A DNA stretch of 64,000 bases, from the NCBI RefSeq assembly GCF_023856365.1, contig NC_064537.1, positions 4,685,732-4,749,731 on the forward strand, written 5' to 3'. Source of the DNA: Brienomyrus brachyistius. Its lineage: Eukaryota; Chordata; Actinopteri; Osteoglossiformes; Mormyridae. The position numbers and the translations under genes are program-made. This document shows positions 50,601 through 59,939 of the stretch, piece after piece (the stretch's first letter is position 1; each line of letters starts with the position of its first letter). The notes under the pieces are model-generated. The model made no database searches. It saw only the letters and a program-made list of their open reading frames with translations, and had not been told where the DNA came from.

Positions 50601-53600
50601 GGCTTCCTGTACCGCCTCTTCTGAAGCTGGGCCTCGCGGCTAACGAGCTGGGGCTAAAGAGTCTGCAGCGGTCAGGCAGCGAGCTGATGTCATGGACGTT
50701 CACTGTAGCTACTACGCCCCCTGGCTGTGCAGTATCAGAACTCCACACCTTCTACCTCCAGCACAATACCAGGATAGGCGGCAGAAGGACATAATGAAGA
50801 AAAAAAAAATCATAAGACACACGCAACTTGAGGCAGCTCTCGTATAAATTTAAACATAGCAGTTTTAGATGCTGAAGTGACGACTTCAGTCTAGTTAGAC
50901 AAAAGGCCGGTTCACAATTTATTTATGTGCTAGACTTGCACGTTACTACTATTAACACAGCTATTTTCGTGCATAGCGATGTCGCCACTGCCTCCAGCTT
51001 TGGCTTAATTCAGGCGCGTTCCTGAAGGTGAGGAGAACACATTTAAATTTATTTGCATCGTTAGCTCTGTGACGTTTTTCTGCCAAGTTGTTGCTTGAAG
51101 TCACAAACCCAGTTGTGGTGTGTCTGAAAATCTCAAAGGACGTGTAGAAATTAAAAAGGAACATTGAAAACATCCCCAAGGTCGGAGAGGTCAGTGTTTC
51201 TCCACCTGGTCCTCAAGGACCCCAAGCGAGCAAAAAAGTGGACTGTTTGATAGTCCCCAAGAACCGGTTTGAGAAACACTGTATTAGGTTATTCAGGAGA
51301 CCTATACCAGTCTTAGAACTGTGTTGGGTGATTCAGGAGACCTATACCAGTCCTAGAACTGTGTTGGGTGATTCAGGAGACCTATACCAGTCCTAGAACT
51401 GTGTTGGGTGATTCAGGAGACCTATACCAGTCCTAGAACTGTGTTGGGTGATTCAGGAGACCTATACCAATCCTAGAACTGTGTTGGGTGATTCAGGAGA
51501 CCTATACCAGTCCTAGAACACTGTGTCAGGTCAGTCAGGAGACCTATACCAGTCGTAGAACACTGTGTCAGGTCATTCAGGAGACCTATAACAGTCTTAG
51601 TACACTGTGTTAGGTCATTCAAGAGACCTATACCAGTCTTAGCACACAGATTACATAATCACTCAGCATCCATCCAATGTCTGTAGTCTAGATGCCAACA
51701 CTTCAGGAGGTCCTCGGGATGCAGTACATCGAGCCCTGGTGAGATTTTATTGATCCCATCATGTAGCTGACCTGGGAACTTCTAATTAGGAGTTGGGCTA
51801 ATCATGCCCTCTCGTTCAGAACAGTGCTACTCTAAGTTCGCTCTGTGCTACTCATTCTTCCAACAAACTTCCTTTGTATCCAGAATCTGAACGACATGCA
51901 ACTAGAACAGAAAAGTTTTGGGGAAATTCACCCATTAAACCCAACGGATCTGAATGTCAGCAAATGCCACGTTTGTTCCCAACTGGCTTCAGCCATCGGA
52001 TGTGTTCACTGCGCTGACACACAGCATCACAGCTTACGTTTCTGTTTTCCCATGAACCTTTGGTGCTATTAAAAAAAAGAGCAGAACAGATGGCAGAGAA
52101 ACTCAATCGGAAACGAGTAAAACTGTTGGCTGCGCAGCGAGAGGCACGCACCAGGAAACCCGCACGACAGTGAGACAATCAGAAATACAGACATTACTCC
52201 CTGCAAGTTTCCTGCACCATTAAACTGACAAACATATTTAATCACCCCCCTTTTATTGGGTCAATCTGCTTCACATTTCAGCGAATCCCTGCTGTCACCT
52301 TCAACATTCTTCACTGAGAACATCTTCTCAGACAGTGTTTAATACATTATCATAATCTTTAAAGGCTGCAGGAAGAATACATAATATCTAAAACACAGAA
52401 ATTAGTATTAGCATATTAGCACACAAAGTATTTTACCGAACGACCCTACTCGAGGTAAGAGGTTGGAAGATGGGGGGGGATGGAGGGAAAGATGTATTAC
52501 ATAAATTATTACAGATTATATGAGCAAATCCCAGCCCAGTGGAGACTGATTAAGAAGTTGGGTCCGTTGGCGATCAATGCCCCAAAATGCGGGTCAGAAC
52601 TGTGGGCGTGGTTTTACTTTTTAACCAACTACATTTCAGCTCTCATCCTACAGACAATGACTTTTAACGATGTAGCCGGCCCTTGGACAACGGGACACAA
52701 ACACGGACACCGAGAAAGCTGGGGCGTGTCCGGGAACCGCTAGCGTAGACGCTACACAGGTGAATGTCGGTAAAAACCTCCGTTAAGAGACCTAGACAAA
52801 TGACCCCCCCACCACAGCCACCGAGCTGCAGATAAAAGGATTCAGCTTTCGGGGCTCAAAGCACAAACGAGCAGCTCCGACGTAGAAGCAGCGTTAATGC
52901 CATGGCAACGGGAGAGGCCAAATGGATCCGATCGCATGAGGGAGGGGAGGCTAACGGCGGTGACGTGCCGGCAGGGTAAGTGTGAAATAAGGACCCTCGC
53001 CCACATATCAATAAAAACGACTCCAAACAGCACAGGCCGCGTCCCCACCGAGGTGCAGATGGAGATCGGCAGAAGTTCGCTGACCCCAATTACGGACGGC
53101 GCCGCGCCCCAGCTGAGGTCCGGCTCGGCCGCACATGGCAGCACGCATGCTAGGGGGACCGCGAGTCCGTCCGGGGGGTGGGCCTAGCCCGCCCCCAGCC
53201 TCAGCAGATTGATTCGGCTCACTGCCCAGTCTAGGGTGCCTGGCTGTAAGGTGAACATTTCCATTAAAAGAAATTATTTTCTAAAAGCTTGCACGACGAC
53301 TGAATGAAGGATGAGGGAGACTCTAAAACAACGGAATAAGAGCCACATTTTGTCACAGGTTCAGTGACTGGAATGTATTTCAGCTAAGACACAAACATGA
53401 GGTGTTTCTATGGCCACTGAAGGGCTGAGATTGGGCTGGAGGATTATGGGTAGAACAGACAAAGCTGGTCCAGACTTAAGCATACCGCTGTCCCTACGGC
53501 AATGTGCCCTTACTTTACTCCACCAAGGTGGAGGTTCAGCTTCTTGACAAATATTATGTGATTTACCCAGAGATTACGGCCCCCCTACCCCAAACCCCGA

Positions 53601-53781
53601 TGCTCAGGGACTGGGCTCTTTCTGTGGCGTGTCTGCCTTGTGTAACGAAAAGTGTGCCGGCTCACCTGTGGCTACGAAACACGTTGAGCAGGATGATGAG
53701 GGAGGCCAGGAAGTATAATGCCACATAGGGACCCCCGAAGAGTCTGGACAGCCCCCGGGTCCAGTGTTCCCAGCGGGCCAC
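30554..53781 (-). CDS. PEMT: PEMT, phosphatidylethanolamine N-methyltransferase, 5' partial; join of five exons
   Basis: Five minus-strand exons (53666-53781, 46764-46909, 43238-43349, 32680-32754, 30554-30608) give 504 coding bases in one consistent frame: 167 residues plus stop. They correspond to the human protein from its VARWEH motif to the C-terminus. The enzyme methylates phosphatidylethanolamine three times with S-adenosylmethionine to make phosphatidylcholine, in ER and mitochondria-associated membranes. Hydrophobic segments fit its membrane helices, and the GLG of the SAM-binding region is present (MGLGSIF). The Glu-Glu pair of human PEMT is EG here, in VFEGPFTEAIY. All introns have GT and AG ends. 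The first coding exon was not found at 53782-64000 and is probably outside the window. Confidence 0.96.
31136..31150 (+). promoter_or_regulatory. CTCF-like motif in PEMT last intron
   Basis: TCCCTAGGGGGCGCC matches the CTCF core consensus at about 13 of 15 positions. Weaker than the site at 22663. Confidence 0.35.
31500..31840. other. unexplained open stretch in PEMT intron
   Basis: A GC-balanced, non-repetitive segment with overlapping frames of 73-98 codons open on both strands. One plus frame reads [18 protein letters not shown] recognise no family. It could be an old retroelement fragment or chance. Confidence 0.3.
32125..32280 (-). mobile_element. tRNA-derived SINE, minus orientation
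   Basis: On the minus strand: GCGTGTGGTTCTGCAGGTTA (A-box half) and AGAAGGTTGTCGGTTCGAAA (B-box). It sits in the last PEMT intron in the gene's own orientation. Confidence 0.55.
32680..32754 (-). CDS. PEMT: PEMT exon (HASPVG exon)
   Basis: After the acceptor CCCCTACAG, C completes an ATC codon, then [14 protein letters not shown] and [10 protein letters not shown] follow. The donor is GAAGG|GTAACT, so the next codon is GG+A (Gly). 75 bases. The match to the human HASPTGLLLTVLVAL region and the phase at both ends make this secure despite its small size. Confidence 0.92.
32771..32827 (-). promoter_or_regulatory. PEMT: cluster of six nuclear-receptor-like half-sites next to a PEMT exon
   Basis: GGTCA occurs at 32771, 32779, 32790, 32798, 32809 and 32823 on plus (TGACC on the gene strand). 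The cluster starts 17 bases from the acceptor of the 32680-32754 exon. It looks like a short degenerate tandem of GGGTCACATGGTCACAGAAG. Any function is inference. Confidence 0.4.
33328..33535. repeat. about 28-bp minisatellite, 7 copies
   Basis: Seven degenerate units built on AACCCATCCCAGGCGGCAGG separated by variable GGGCCCGG/GATGCCCGA blocks. On the minus strand this reads as Trp-Asp-Gly-Phe repeats. Confidence 0.9.
33647..33778. repeat. 39-bp minisatellite, 3.4 copies
   Basis: Units of 39 bp begin GCGAACTGCACACTCACAGA at 33647, 33686, 33725 and 33764 (partial) and are almost identical. 39 is divisible by 3, so peptide repeats appear in several frames. Confidence 0.95.
34320..34640. other. 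unique CpG-retaining segment in PEMT intron
   Basis: Non-repetitive sequence with many retained CpGs and palindromic patches such as TGATATTGAATACAG and GGGCCGTGATAAATG on the minus strand. An open frame of 99 codons crosses it without a known domain. It could be a conserved non-coding element. No cross-species comparison is possible here. Confidence 0.3.
35265..35632. repeat. trinucleotide tract (CAT/CGT)n
   Basis: About 370 bp of TCA and TCG trinucleotides with ATT and CAC interruptions. The strands read as poly-Ile/Val and poly-Met/Thr in places, which explains a 239-codon minus-strand frame that extends out of it. Confidence 0.95.
35960..36045 (-). mobile_element. tRNA-derived SINE fragment
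   Basis: GGATTGGAACCCACAACCCT on plus is a reverse-complement B-box. It is only a partial copy. Confidence 0.35.
36455..36590 (-). mobile_element. tRNA-derived SINE, minus orientation
   Basis: Plus reads TGGGATTTAAACCAGCGACC and CCCACTGAGCCACACA, the reverse complements of the B-box and A-box. Body motifs CAGTCTCTGGGC and CCCAATGGTGACATCACTCT are shared with the copy at 15275. A (TTTA)n stretch precedes it. Confidence 0.75.
36985..37665. repeat. 73-bp minisatellite, about 9 copies
   Basis: CTTGCAGTCTGTACGCACCG recurs at 37021, 37094, 37167 and onward with 73-bp spacing, each unit also carrying GCGCTGTCACTGCGCTGC and ACTACTGGCACAGTCTGTAC. 73 is not divisible by 3, yet all three plus frames stay open for 170-236 codons because the unit has no stop in any frame. 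The Cys/His-rich peptides are artefacts of this. Confidence 0.95.
38205..38290 (-). mobile_element. LINE/SINE 3' tail, minus orientation
   Basis: A TTCAATTCAATTTAATTCAA stretch runs into TTTTTATATAGCGCCTTTC and ACAACAGTGTTGCCTCAAGG. This is the reverse complement of the conserved 3' tail at 28098, complete with its short tandem tail. Confidence 0.65.
39397..39645 (+). mobile_element. tRNA-derived SINE, near full length
   Basis: A-box half GGACTGGCGTATGGCTCAGC, B-box AGGTTGCGGGATCAAATCC, then the body CCATGGGGCCCCTGAGCGAG with GCCCTTACCC, CTGGCCCTGCACTGTGACCC, and ATGGAGAGCAATGTGGGGTA near the 3' end. Layout and order match the local SINE family. Confidence 0.78.
40119..40298. mobile_element. 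hAT-type MITE with long inverted repeats
   Basis: A 180-bp element whose first about 47 bases (containing CCTGATCCATGGAGAGCCGG) recur inverted at the right end with few mismatches. Flanks ATGTAATG and ATGTAACA agree at 6 of 8 bases, fitting an eroded 8-bp duplication. It has no coding capacity. Confidence 0.8.
40560..40860. other. unique segment, possible conserved non-coding element
   Basis: Non-repetitive sequence with homeodomain-like TTAATTAAT and TTTTTAATTCATAAATG, and CAGTTTCCATGGAAACC, a clean palindrome. Suggestive of an enhancer, but conservation cannot be assessed here. Confidence 0.3.
40877..40900. repeat. 24-base poly-G run
   Basis: An uninterrupted G homopolymer in the large PEMT intron. 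Others of 20 or more lie at 58509 and 63628. Confidence 0.95.
42085..42160 (-). mobile_element. LINE/SINE 3' tail, minus orientation
   Basis: AATTCAATTCATTTTTATATAGCGCC followed by TTCCACAACAGTGTTGCCTC, the same tail as at 38205. Confidence 0.6.
43238..43349 (-). CDS. PEMT: PEMT exon ([14 protein letters not shown] exon)
   Basis: Encodes [17 protein letters not shown], then [19 protein letters not shown], one of the most conserved parts of the enzyme. The acceptor is CCTTCCAG|GCGACC and the donor CTGAT|GTGAGT. 112 bases. Confidence 0.96.
44140..44178. repeat. interrupted poly-G tract
   Basis: Two long G runs separated by TTT in the PEMT intron between the 43238 and 46764 exons. Confidence 0.9.
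44505..44694. repeat. (CA)n microsatellite with CAGA interruptions
   Basis: About 190 bp of CA dinucleotides with interspersed GACAGACA blocks. Open frames on both strands (Thr/His or Cys/Val) are low-complexity only. Confidence 0.97.
45811..46336 (+). mobile_element. Tc1/mariner-like element, internally decayed, with nested SINE
   Basis: The ends carry inverted CAGTCAAAAGTCTGGACAC and GTGTCCAAACTTTTGACTG, flanked by TA at 45809 and 46337 as expected for Tc1/mariner insertion. Inside, the plus strand retains pieces of a Tc1-type transposase C-terminus ([18 protein letters not shown], then ANQPMRAQ) with stops nearby. The catalytic core is gone. A tRNA SINE is inserted at 46035-46160, so the transposon is the older insertion. 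Confidence 0.82.
46035..46160 (-). mobile_element. tRNA-derived SINE nested in the Tc1-like element
   Basis: Plus reads GGGGTTAAGGGCCTTGCTCA, then GGGACTTGAACCAACAACAT (reverse-complement B-box). The A-box end is truncated. Confidence 0.7.
46764..46909 (-). CDS. PEMT: PEMT exon (SAM-binding GLG exon)
   Basis: Starts with C after CTACTGCAG, completing Ser. It encodes [17 protein letters not shown], then a hydrophobic stretch with [14 protein letters not shown], and ends GFTGTFL plus one base at the donor G|GTAAGA. 146 bases. Confidence 0.95.
47288..47936. repeat. 49-bp minisatellite, about 13 copies
   Basis: A 49-bp unit containing ACACCTTACCATGTAAGAG and GTATGTGTGGAGTAAGGGAG. One unit near 47533 lacks two bases. 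Early copies read CCAAGTAAGAG and later ones CCATGTAAGAG, giving a gradient along the array. It lies in the PEMT intron between the 53666 and 46764 exons. Confidence 0.96.
49740..49945. repeat. 23-bp G-rich minisatellite, about 9 copies
   Basis: Units of 23 bp built on TTAGGGCTGGGTGGGGGTCA plus GGG. It resembles a degenerate telomere-like GGGTTAGGG, but the period and extra sequence show an ordinary minisatellite. Each unit has four G-runs and could form a quadruplex. The G-rich strand is the PEMT template strand. Confidence 0.95.
51192..51281. mobile_element. short hAT-type MITE
   Basis: Inverted ends CAGTGTTTCTCCACCTGGTC and ACCGGTTTGAGAAACACTG. Same family as 11846-11944. The flanking duplication is no longer clear. 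Confidence 0.7.
51282..51645. repeat. 40-bp minisatellite, about 8-9 copies
   Basis: Units contain ATTCAGGAGACCTATACCAG then TCCTAGAACTGTGTTGGGTG. The last copies diverge to AACACTGTGTCAGGTCA. It begins exactly at the right end of the hAT MITE. Confidence 0.95.
53666..53781 (-). CDS. PEMT: PEMT exon (VARWEH exon)
   Basis: Encodes [20 protein letters not shown] and then a hydrophobic helix ending NVFRSH. The acceptor is TCCCGCAG|GTGGCC and the donor CACAG|GTGAGC, leaving two bases (AG) for the next exon. It is 116 bases long, equal to the human exon. Confidence 0.95.
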
Positions 53782-54927
53782 CTGCGGGAGACAGCAGCCA
53801 GGGTCAGAGCTTGGGGGGCCGGGGCCTGGAGACCATAGCATAGTTAGTCCCAATACTGCTACTGAACCACATCTGGCCATCAGACTCATTCTCCACCTTC
53901 AGGAAATCAAGATCCATCTATTGCAGGAACACCTCTACTAGCCCAATAACGCTCCATGCTTCGATAATGATGCATTAGTGATTTGAATAATTGTCTCATT
54001 AGGCTCTTGCTTTATTGTAAGTTGTGTAGCTGCTGCTTCCATACTGCTCACACATGTACCTGGGCGTTCACTGGAAGCTCAGCTACACTGAAGCCTAGTC
54101 AATTCCCCGACTGCTACATGCTGCTAATGTGCCAACTGTCTCACTACGTCGATTTGGGCAAAAGTGTCCCCTAAATGTAAATGTTACAGACGACTCGCAC
54201 AGCTCCATAAGTCTCACAGTAAAGTAACGGTGACTATTTACCTCTAAACCGGTAGTGGGGGGGTTAGGTGGACCGGTTTGGCCTCATTCTCTTTCGAAAA
54301 CTGAATTAAAGGACAGTCACCTCATTTCAGTGACAGCTTCTGCCTTCATCAATAGCTCATCCCACCCCAACGGCCAGTAAGCCTCTCCAGTGAGCAGCTG
54401 CCCTTGTCTGCTGTTTGTAAGCCCTAAACAAGGCCTGTAATTTGTACATTCAGAAATGTATAACCCCTTATTTTTTTATTTATTTATCTTGCTCAATCAC
54501 ATTCCTTATTGATGGGTCTGGGAATGACTTTCTCTTCTCCCGTTAGCAGGCAATTAGTCTTCTGCTTATTAATGCGATTATGCAGATGAGGTCCATTGAG
54601 TAAATGCACAACCTGCTGAGTGCCTGCCAGCTGCGGTCAGATCAGCTTTGTGTTATAAACAGTGCATCCCGTATACACAGCCAGACGGGGGGGGGCGGGG
54701 GGGGCTTAAAAAAGGGGCGGGCAGAGGTCCAGCAGGCCCAGCTGGGCAAACACAGGCCTGTCAGCAGCATATCGGCCTGGAGGCTGTCATCACTGCAACG
54801 CCGCGGTCTGCGGCTGGGCCGTCTTCACACCCCCGTCTCGAGTCGTCAGCGTGGGGCACGGGAGCCGGGATAAACAACGGGAGCGACGCACTCGCACTCA
54901 CGCGAAGCCAGACGAGGTGGCCACCCT

Positions 54928-55165
54928 GGCACGCGAGTGGGCGTGGCCAGGCACGCTAACGCGGCCAGCTAGCGCACCCGGACAGGCATGAGAGTGGGCG
55001 TGGCCAGACACGCTAACGCGGCCAGCTAGCGCGCCCGGACAGGCATGAGAGTGGGCGTGGCCAGACACGCTAACACGGCCAGCTAGCGCGCCCGGACAGG
55101 CATGCGAGTGGGCGTGGCCAGACACGCTAACGCGGCCAGCTAGCGCGCCCGGACAGGCATGCGAG
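54928..55165. repeat. 57-bp CpG-rich minisatellite, 4 copies
   Basis: Near-identical 57-bp units with GAGTGGGCGTGGCCAGACAC, CTAACGCGGCCAGCTAGCGC and GCCCGGACAGGCATG, about seven CpGs each. Because 57 is divisible by 3, a 19-residue repeat peptide is open on the minus strand. It is not regarded as coding. Confidence 0.95.
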
Positions 55166-55169
55166 CCCA

Positions 55170-56140
55170 CCTAGGATACCCACGTGTGGCCAGGCACCGC
55201 AGAGGGTAAACAGCCCACATATTATTTGGCATAGGATGGACAGAACCAGACATGGACTCACGAGGCAGGTCGAGTCACATGCCCAGCAATTAGGCCAAAG
55301 ACAGCAGCTAAATGCAAAAACTCAGCGGAGCACGACTACCTGAAACACAAACAAAACGCACGAGGCTTTCATATTACATTCTATTAGCGGGCGACATTGT
55401 AGATGGGGTTGGGGGTGGGGGGGGGGGGGTGGGCAGTCTGAACCACCACTGAGAAAGAAATGACAGACTGCTGTGTATTTCAGAGGCTAGAGGCTGAATC
55501 TCCATAAAGCTTCTGGGAAAAGGCTTCACTCGTCGTGATGCAAATCGGCAAGATAAACCTGCTTCTGGTGGAGGACGGAGACCATTGCGGAGGAAATGTG
55601 TGGCCCTCCGACTCACAGCCAGAATCAAATAATAATATATATATTATATGTGTGTGTGTGTGTTTCTTTCTCTGGGTAGTGAGTGTAAATTTACACAGAA
55701 CACACACAATTTAACATTTCTGCAAATGATCAGTAACACAAGAACGATAATTAGAATTTCCCCTATTCCCCACAGCCTTACTGGTATCTCGTTGGATGAC
55801 CAGAACAGCTCCGCTTCCTCTCCTCATGGGCACCCCAGCCACTCTATGGATTTTTAAAAAAATTCACTGCCAGTTCACCTCATAAATTAACTGAATTAGT
55901 TGAATAATTGTATTAGGCACTGACCAGCCAACCAAGCCGGTGTCAGCAAACAGATAGGTACTGTCTGGGGACAATTACAGCAGATGCTGCAGTGACCTTC
56001 GGAAAGGATCTGAAATGGATAAACTAACAACCGCAATATAACACTGCGGTATTTAGTATCATAGTAGCAAAATGAAATGTTGTTAAAAGTCATTTTCTTT
56101 GACTGCCTGAGTCTTTCGCACGGCACTGTGTGGATGCGTT
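55170..56140. other. presumed PEMT first intron, nothing recognised
   Basis: Mixed sequence with a poly-G-rich patch at about 55407-55430 and a short GT tract at 55650. No exon resembling the PEMT N-terminus was seen. Confidence 0.4.
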
Positions 56141-56148
56141 TGTGTATT

Positions 56149-56685
56149 ACACTCACTGGCCACTTTATTAGGTACACCTTGGTAGTACCGAATTATACTT
56201 CAGAGCTGCCTTAAAACGTTGTGGCATAGATTCAACAAGGTGCTTGAAACATTCCTCAGAGACTTTGGTCCATGTTGGCATGAAAACATCATGAGGTTGC
56301 TGCGGATTTGTTGGCTGCACATCTCCGTTGACTGTGGAGGCCATCTGAGGACGATGAACTCATCGTCATGTTCAAGGAACCAGTCTGAGATATGAGCTTT
56401 GTAACCATCCTGCTGGAAGTAGCCATTAGAAACTGGGTACACTGTGGTCATAAAGGAATGGAATGGATGTGGTCAGCAGCAGTACCCAGGTGGGCTGTGG
56501 CATCTGCACAACGATCAACTGGCACTAAAGGGCCCAGAATGTGCCAAGAAAATATCCCCCCACACCATGATATCAGGCCCGGCTGAAGTGAGGATACAAG
56601 GCAGGATGCATCCACGCTTTCATGTTGTTTAAGAAGAAAACTGAAGACCAGGCAATGTTTTACCAATCCTCCACTGTCCAGCTCT
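56149..56685 (-). pseudogene. Tc1-type transposase remnant
   Basis: The plus strand starts with ACTCACTGGCCACTTTATTA, the terminal sequence of a widespread fish Tc1-like family. On the minus strand, pieces of its DDE transposase survive: GYFQQDG, ISDWFLEHDDEF and LRWPPQSTEM, the last a decayed WPPQSPDLNP motif, then QHGPKSLRNVSSTLL. In-frame changes and truncation at the other end show that it is inactive. Confidence 0.82.
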
Positions 56686-57615
56686 GCAGCAGGGGGACAA
56701 AAATGTAAATAAGCTTGGCACATGCCGCATGCATGACCACGATCACATGATCATGCAATAGCGTGTGAGACTCTGGGGCTTTTCACCAGCAGGACTGAGA
56801 CTACTGACTGGTACACTGTGCCCCCCCCCCCCACCCCACCCCGTCAGCATCCCATCAGAGAGGATCTTCGGGGAAGCTCAACAGTACCGGGAATCTTTTC
56901 TGCTGCCCTTAAAAGTTAAAGCTTACTTTCCCCATTAAAACACTTCCAGGCAAAAAAAAAAACAACCTATTCACCTGATATTTCTGGCTAAAAATAAACA
57001 ATATATGCATAATACATAAACAAACAGAAGACAAAGCATAACTTGTGCACTGCTGAGTCTCTAAATTTAACCGACTAAGTTTAAAAATCCCAGTCAGCAG
57101 AGCGATGTCACTGCTGGGTCCCTAAGCAGGACCCAGAAGGCCCAGGGACCGACTGTCCCGCTGCCCTGATAAAAGCTTCTGCTAAAAGAAAAATGTAGAA
57201 GCACAGCAGGTGGGGAGATCTCAGCTTTTCGGGATGGAACTATTAAGGCTCAGCTCATTCCCGGACGCGTTCAAATGAACGCCTCTCCCAGCACACGGGG
57301 TCACCTCCCTGTCACCTCTGTACTGCCCATTAATGGCCAAAAATGTGACTGTTATAAAGTCTTCTTTGAATGTTAGAGATGGAAACATGGATGGATTTGG
57401 CTTGCAGGCAGTCCAGTCCACAGAGGAGTGACTCATGAGCAGTTAATTGGAGCCTGCGTGTGTGTGTGTGTGTGACGTTTGATTCACTCTCTGTGAAGTC
57501 TTTCTGTATCTCTGTGCATGACTGCGTGATGATTCTAAGTCCTAGTATCTCACATCTTACTGTCCATCATGTGCCTCTGTGGAACAAAGTTGAATGTGAT
57601 CACGGCAAGGGTGCC

Positions 57616-57621
<6 letters not shown>

Positions 57622-57662
<41 letters not shown>
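57622..57662. repeat. (GT)n microsatellite
   Basis: About 20 GT repeats, with a shorter tract at about 57457-57473. Confidence 0.97.
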
Positions 57663-57670
<8 letters not shown>

Positions 57671-57959
57671 ATGCTACTCTGCCCATGCGTCAGGCCCGGT
57701 GCAAACGCATGCAGGGGTGTCTGCAGCACGTCGCATGGCCTTTGCATTCACAAATCACTCGCTTCCTGTTTCCGTCATGGCCCTGCCTCCAGTCCAGGAA
57801 GTCACGCCTGCAAACATGTGCCTCTCTCACATATCGAAAAAAAATCCAATCAGATTCCAGGTCCCAGGCCGATTCTCTCCCTGAGTTCTACTTCAGAAGA
57901 CATCACAGAAGATTGATCTCCAATAGCTGTCATTTTTGGTTCTTTTTCATCTGACCATT

Positions 57960-58500
57960 ATCAGAATTTCCCCCAAAGAGCTTTACTTACACAGCAGTTA
58001 CCCATCATTCCAGTCTCAATACCTACTTATTCACCACAGGCTGTAAAGAGCTGAAGTTACGATGGCCAAGATGGCAGCGTCTTTGTTAGATAGAGGGGCT
58101 GGATTCCGGAACCGGGGACCCCAGGGACACCGGAACCGGGCCGATCTTACCTAACGTACTTCCAGGAGCATGGAACAAAGTCTGCTGTTAAGGCATAGGC
58201 TCCGTGTTTTTTTAGCATGTGAAAAGGGTATTTGACAGACCTCCAAATAAGCAATTGAAAATAGAGGCAGTTGGTGTCCAAGGTGGAAACCCTGCATAGC
58301 AAACAGGCTCTTCAAACTTCACGGGCACAATGTCCAGCAGGGTCACTGATCAGAGGAGTATCACAAGGTCATGTGTGTATTTATTTATTTAAAAGGGTCA
58401 AGATCATACAACATGGGGTCATCAAATTGTGGAAACCAGAGATGAGACAGAAGAAGAAAGGGGGGAGAACAACATTACTAAAATCAACTCAAAAAACCTC
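57960..58500. other. presumed PEMT first intron, nothing recognised
   Basis: No exon or named repeat seen. A GGATTCCGGAACCGGGGAC stretch near 58100 is locally repetitive. Confidence 0.4.
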
Positions 58501-58508
58501 CCCAGACT

Positions 58509-58528
58509 GGGGGGGGGGGGGGGGGGGG
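58509..58528. repeat. 20-base poly-G run
   Basis: Uninterrupted G homopolymer. Confidence 0.95.
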
Positions 58529-58684
58529 AATGTGTGGCCAGTGGGCACAAAATATTTTGCTTTAACCATCAGTAAAGCTGAATACAAAGAAAAGAAAAGA
58601 GGGAAGAAGAGAAAAAGTAGTGAAGTAGGTGCTTCATAGGTAAATATAGCAATGAGATATTCAATGTAAAGGTGCCAAATGAAC

Positions 58685-58870
58685 AATTACAGGGTGACCA
58701 CAAGGTTCTGTACTGGGACCACTGCTCATTTTCATCTCTACATGTTTCACAAACCGGTTCAATCCACAGATGGTACTATTAGGTGTAACCCACAGCAGAC
58801 TCTGGTACCAAGAGGAACTAATGAACATTACAGAGTGGGCAGACATTTGGCAGTTGAGATCTTCACGTAA
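58685..58870 (+). pseudogene. LINE reverse-transcriptase fragment
   Basis: One plus frame reads TG, stop, PQGSVLGPLLIFIST, matching the GVPQGSVLGPLLFxLY palm motif of non-LTR retrotransposons with the Val replaced by a stop. The following sequence (GVTHSRLWYQEELMNITEW) is too decayed to place. It is an inactive relic. Confidence 0.65.
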
Positions 58871-59800
58871 TATTAACCGATCTTGAGTGATATTTTAGGC
58901 GATATTTTAGACATTTTACATAGCTGCCTCCCCAGCGTTTGCATCACAGCACCGTGATGACACAGAAAATAAGCAAACTAGATACTTGGACATATTTGTA
59001 ACCATGCAGAATTGAAGGATGTCGTGCTGGAAGAAGACAGCAGATCGGTGAGCGCTCACTACGAAAAAGGATGTTGCAGATTTCTTTGTGATCTGCCGGG
59101 AACGACGGAGATGGTTCCTGGTCCCCAGAGGCAGTTGTATGAGGACTGGCAAGAATCTCTAGACCTGCTGACTAATTTACTACAGAATCACAGTTTCAAA
59201 AACACTATTGCACAGAAAGAAAACAGGAATCTGAGCTGAAACTGCCCTGCGCAGGTTCTCGAAACGCTGGCTGACTAAGGCGAGTCACCGGGTGTGCTAC
59301 ACTGCCCGGTCCTACAGTCACCCGGGTACGAGGCTCACTCTGCTTGGCCGGCCAGACCATGTGACATGATGGCAGATGGATGTTGACAAAAGCATTGGGT
59401 GATGTGGCAGCGCCCCAGGTGGGGCATCAGGGTCCGGGTGCGAGAGGAATCAAACTCTGCTTTATAAAACGAATCGGAATATGAACCAGAGAAACTGAAC
59501 GAATGAGCTCACCGCTAAAGTTCAGCCAACCCTGTGGGACAGCCCCCCATGAGTCACTACCTCCCAGACCAGTCCAGTAACTTCACCACGCTCTCCTCCA
59601 GCGGTACCCACACTTCCCCCTTGCTGACATCCCATAGTGTCTCCTTCTGCTACCTCCCGGGTTCCAAAAGCCCACAGCCCCTTCAGACCCCACCTGGCAG
59701 CGTCGTTTTTCCTAAAGCGTTTGCATTCTTTACATTGAGACCAATAGGGTTATACTGGACACTGGCTACCAATCAATGCAGAGAGCAAATAAAACATCCA

Positions 59801-59905
59801 TACAGACACACGCACACAAATTCTCATACTCAAACACATTCACTCTCACACACTCACTCAATCTGTCTCTCTCTCTCACTCACACACACACACCCACACA
59901 GTAAA
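59801..59905. repeat. CA-rich low-complexity tract
   Basis: Degenerate CACA and TCTC repeats. No gene. Confidence 0.85.
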
Positions 59906-59939
59906 ACTGAAGTCTTCCCCTTATGAAACAAAAATACAT

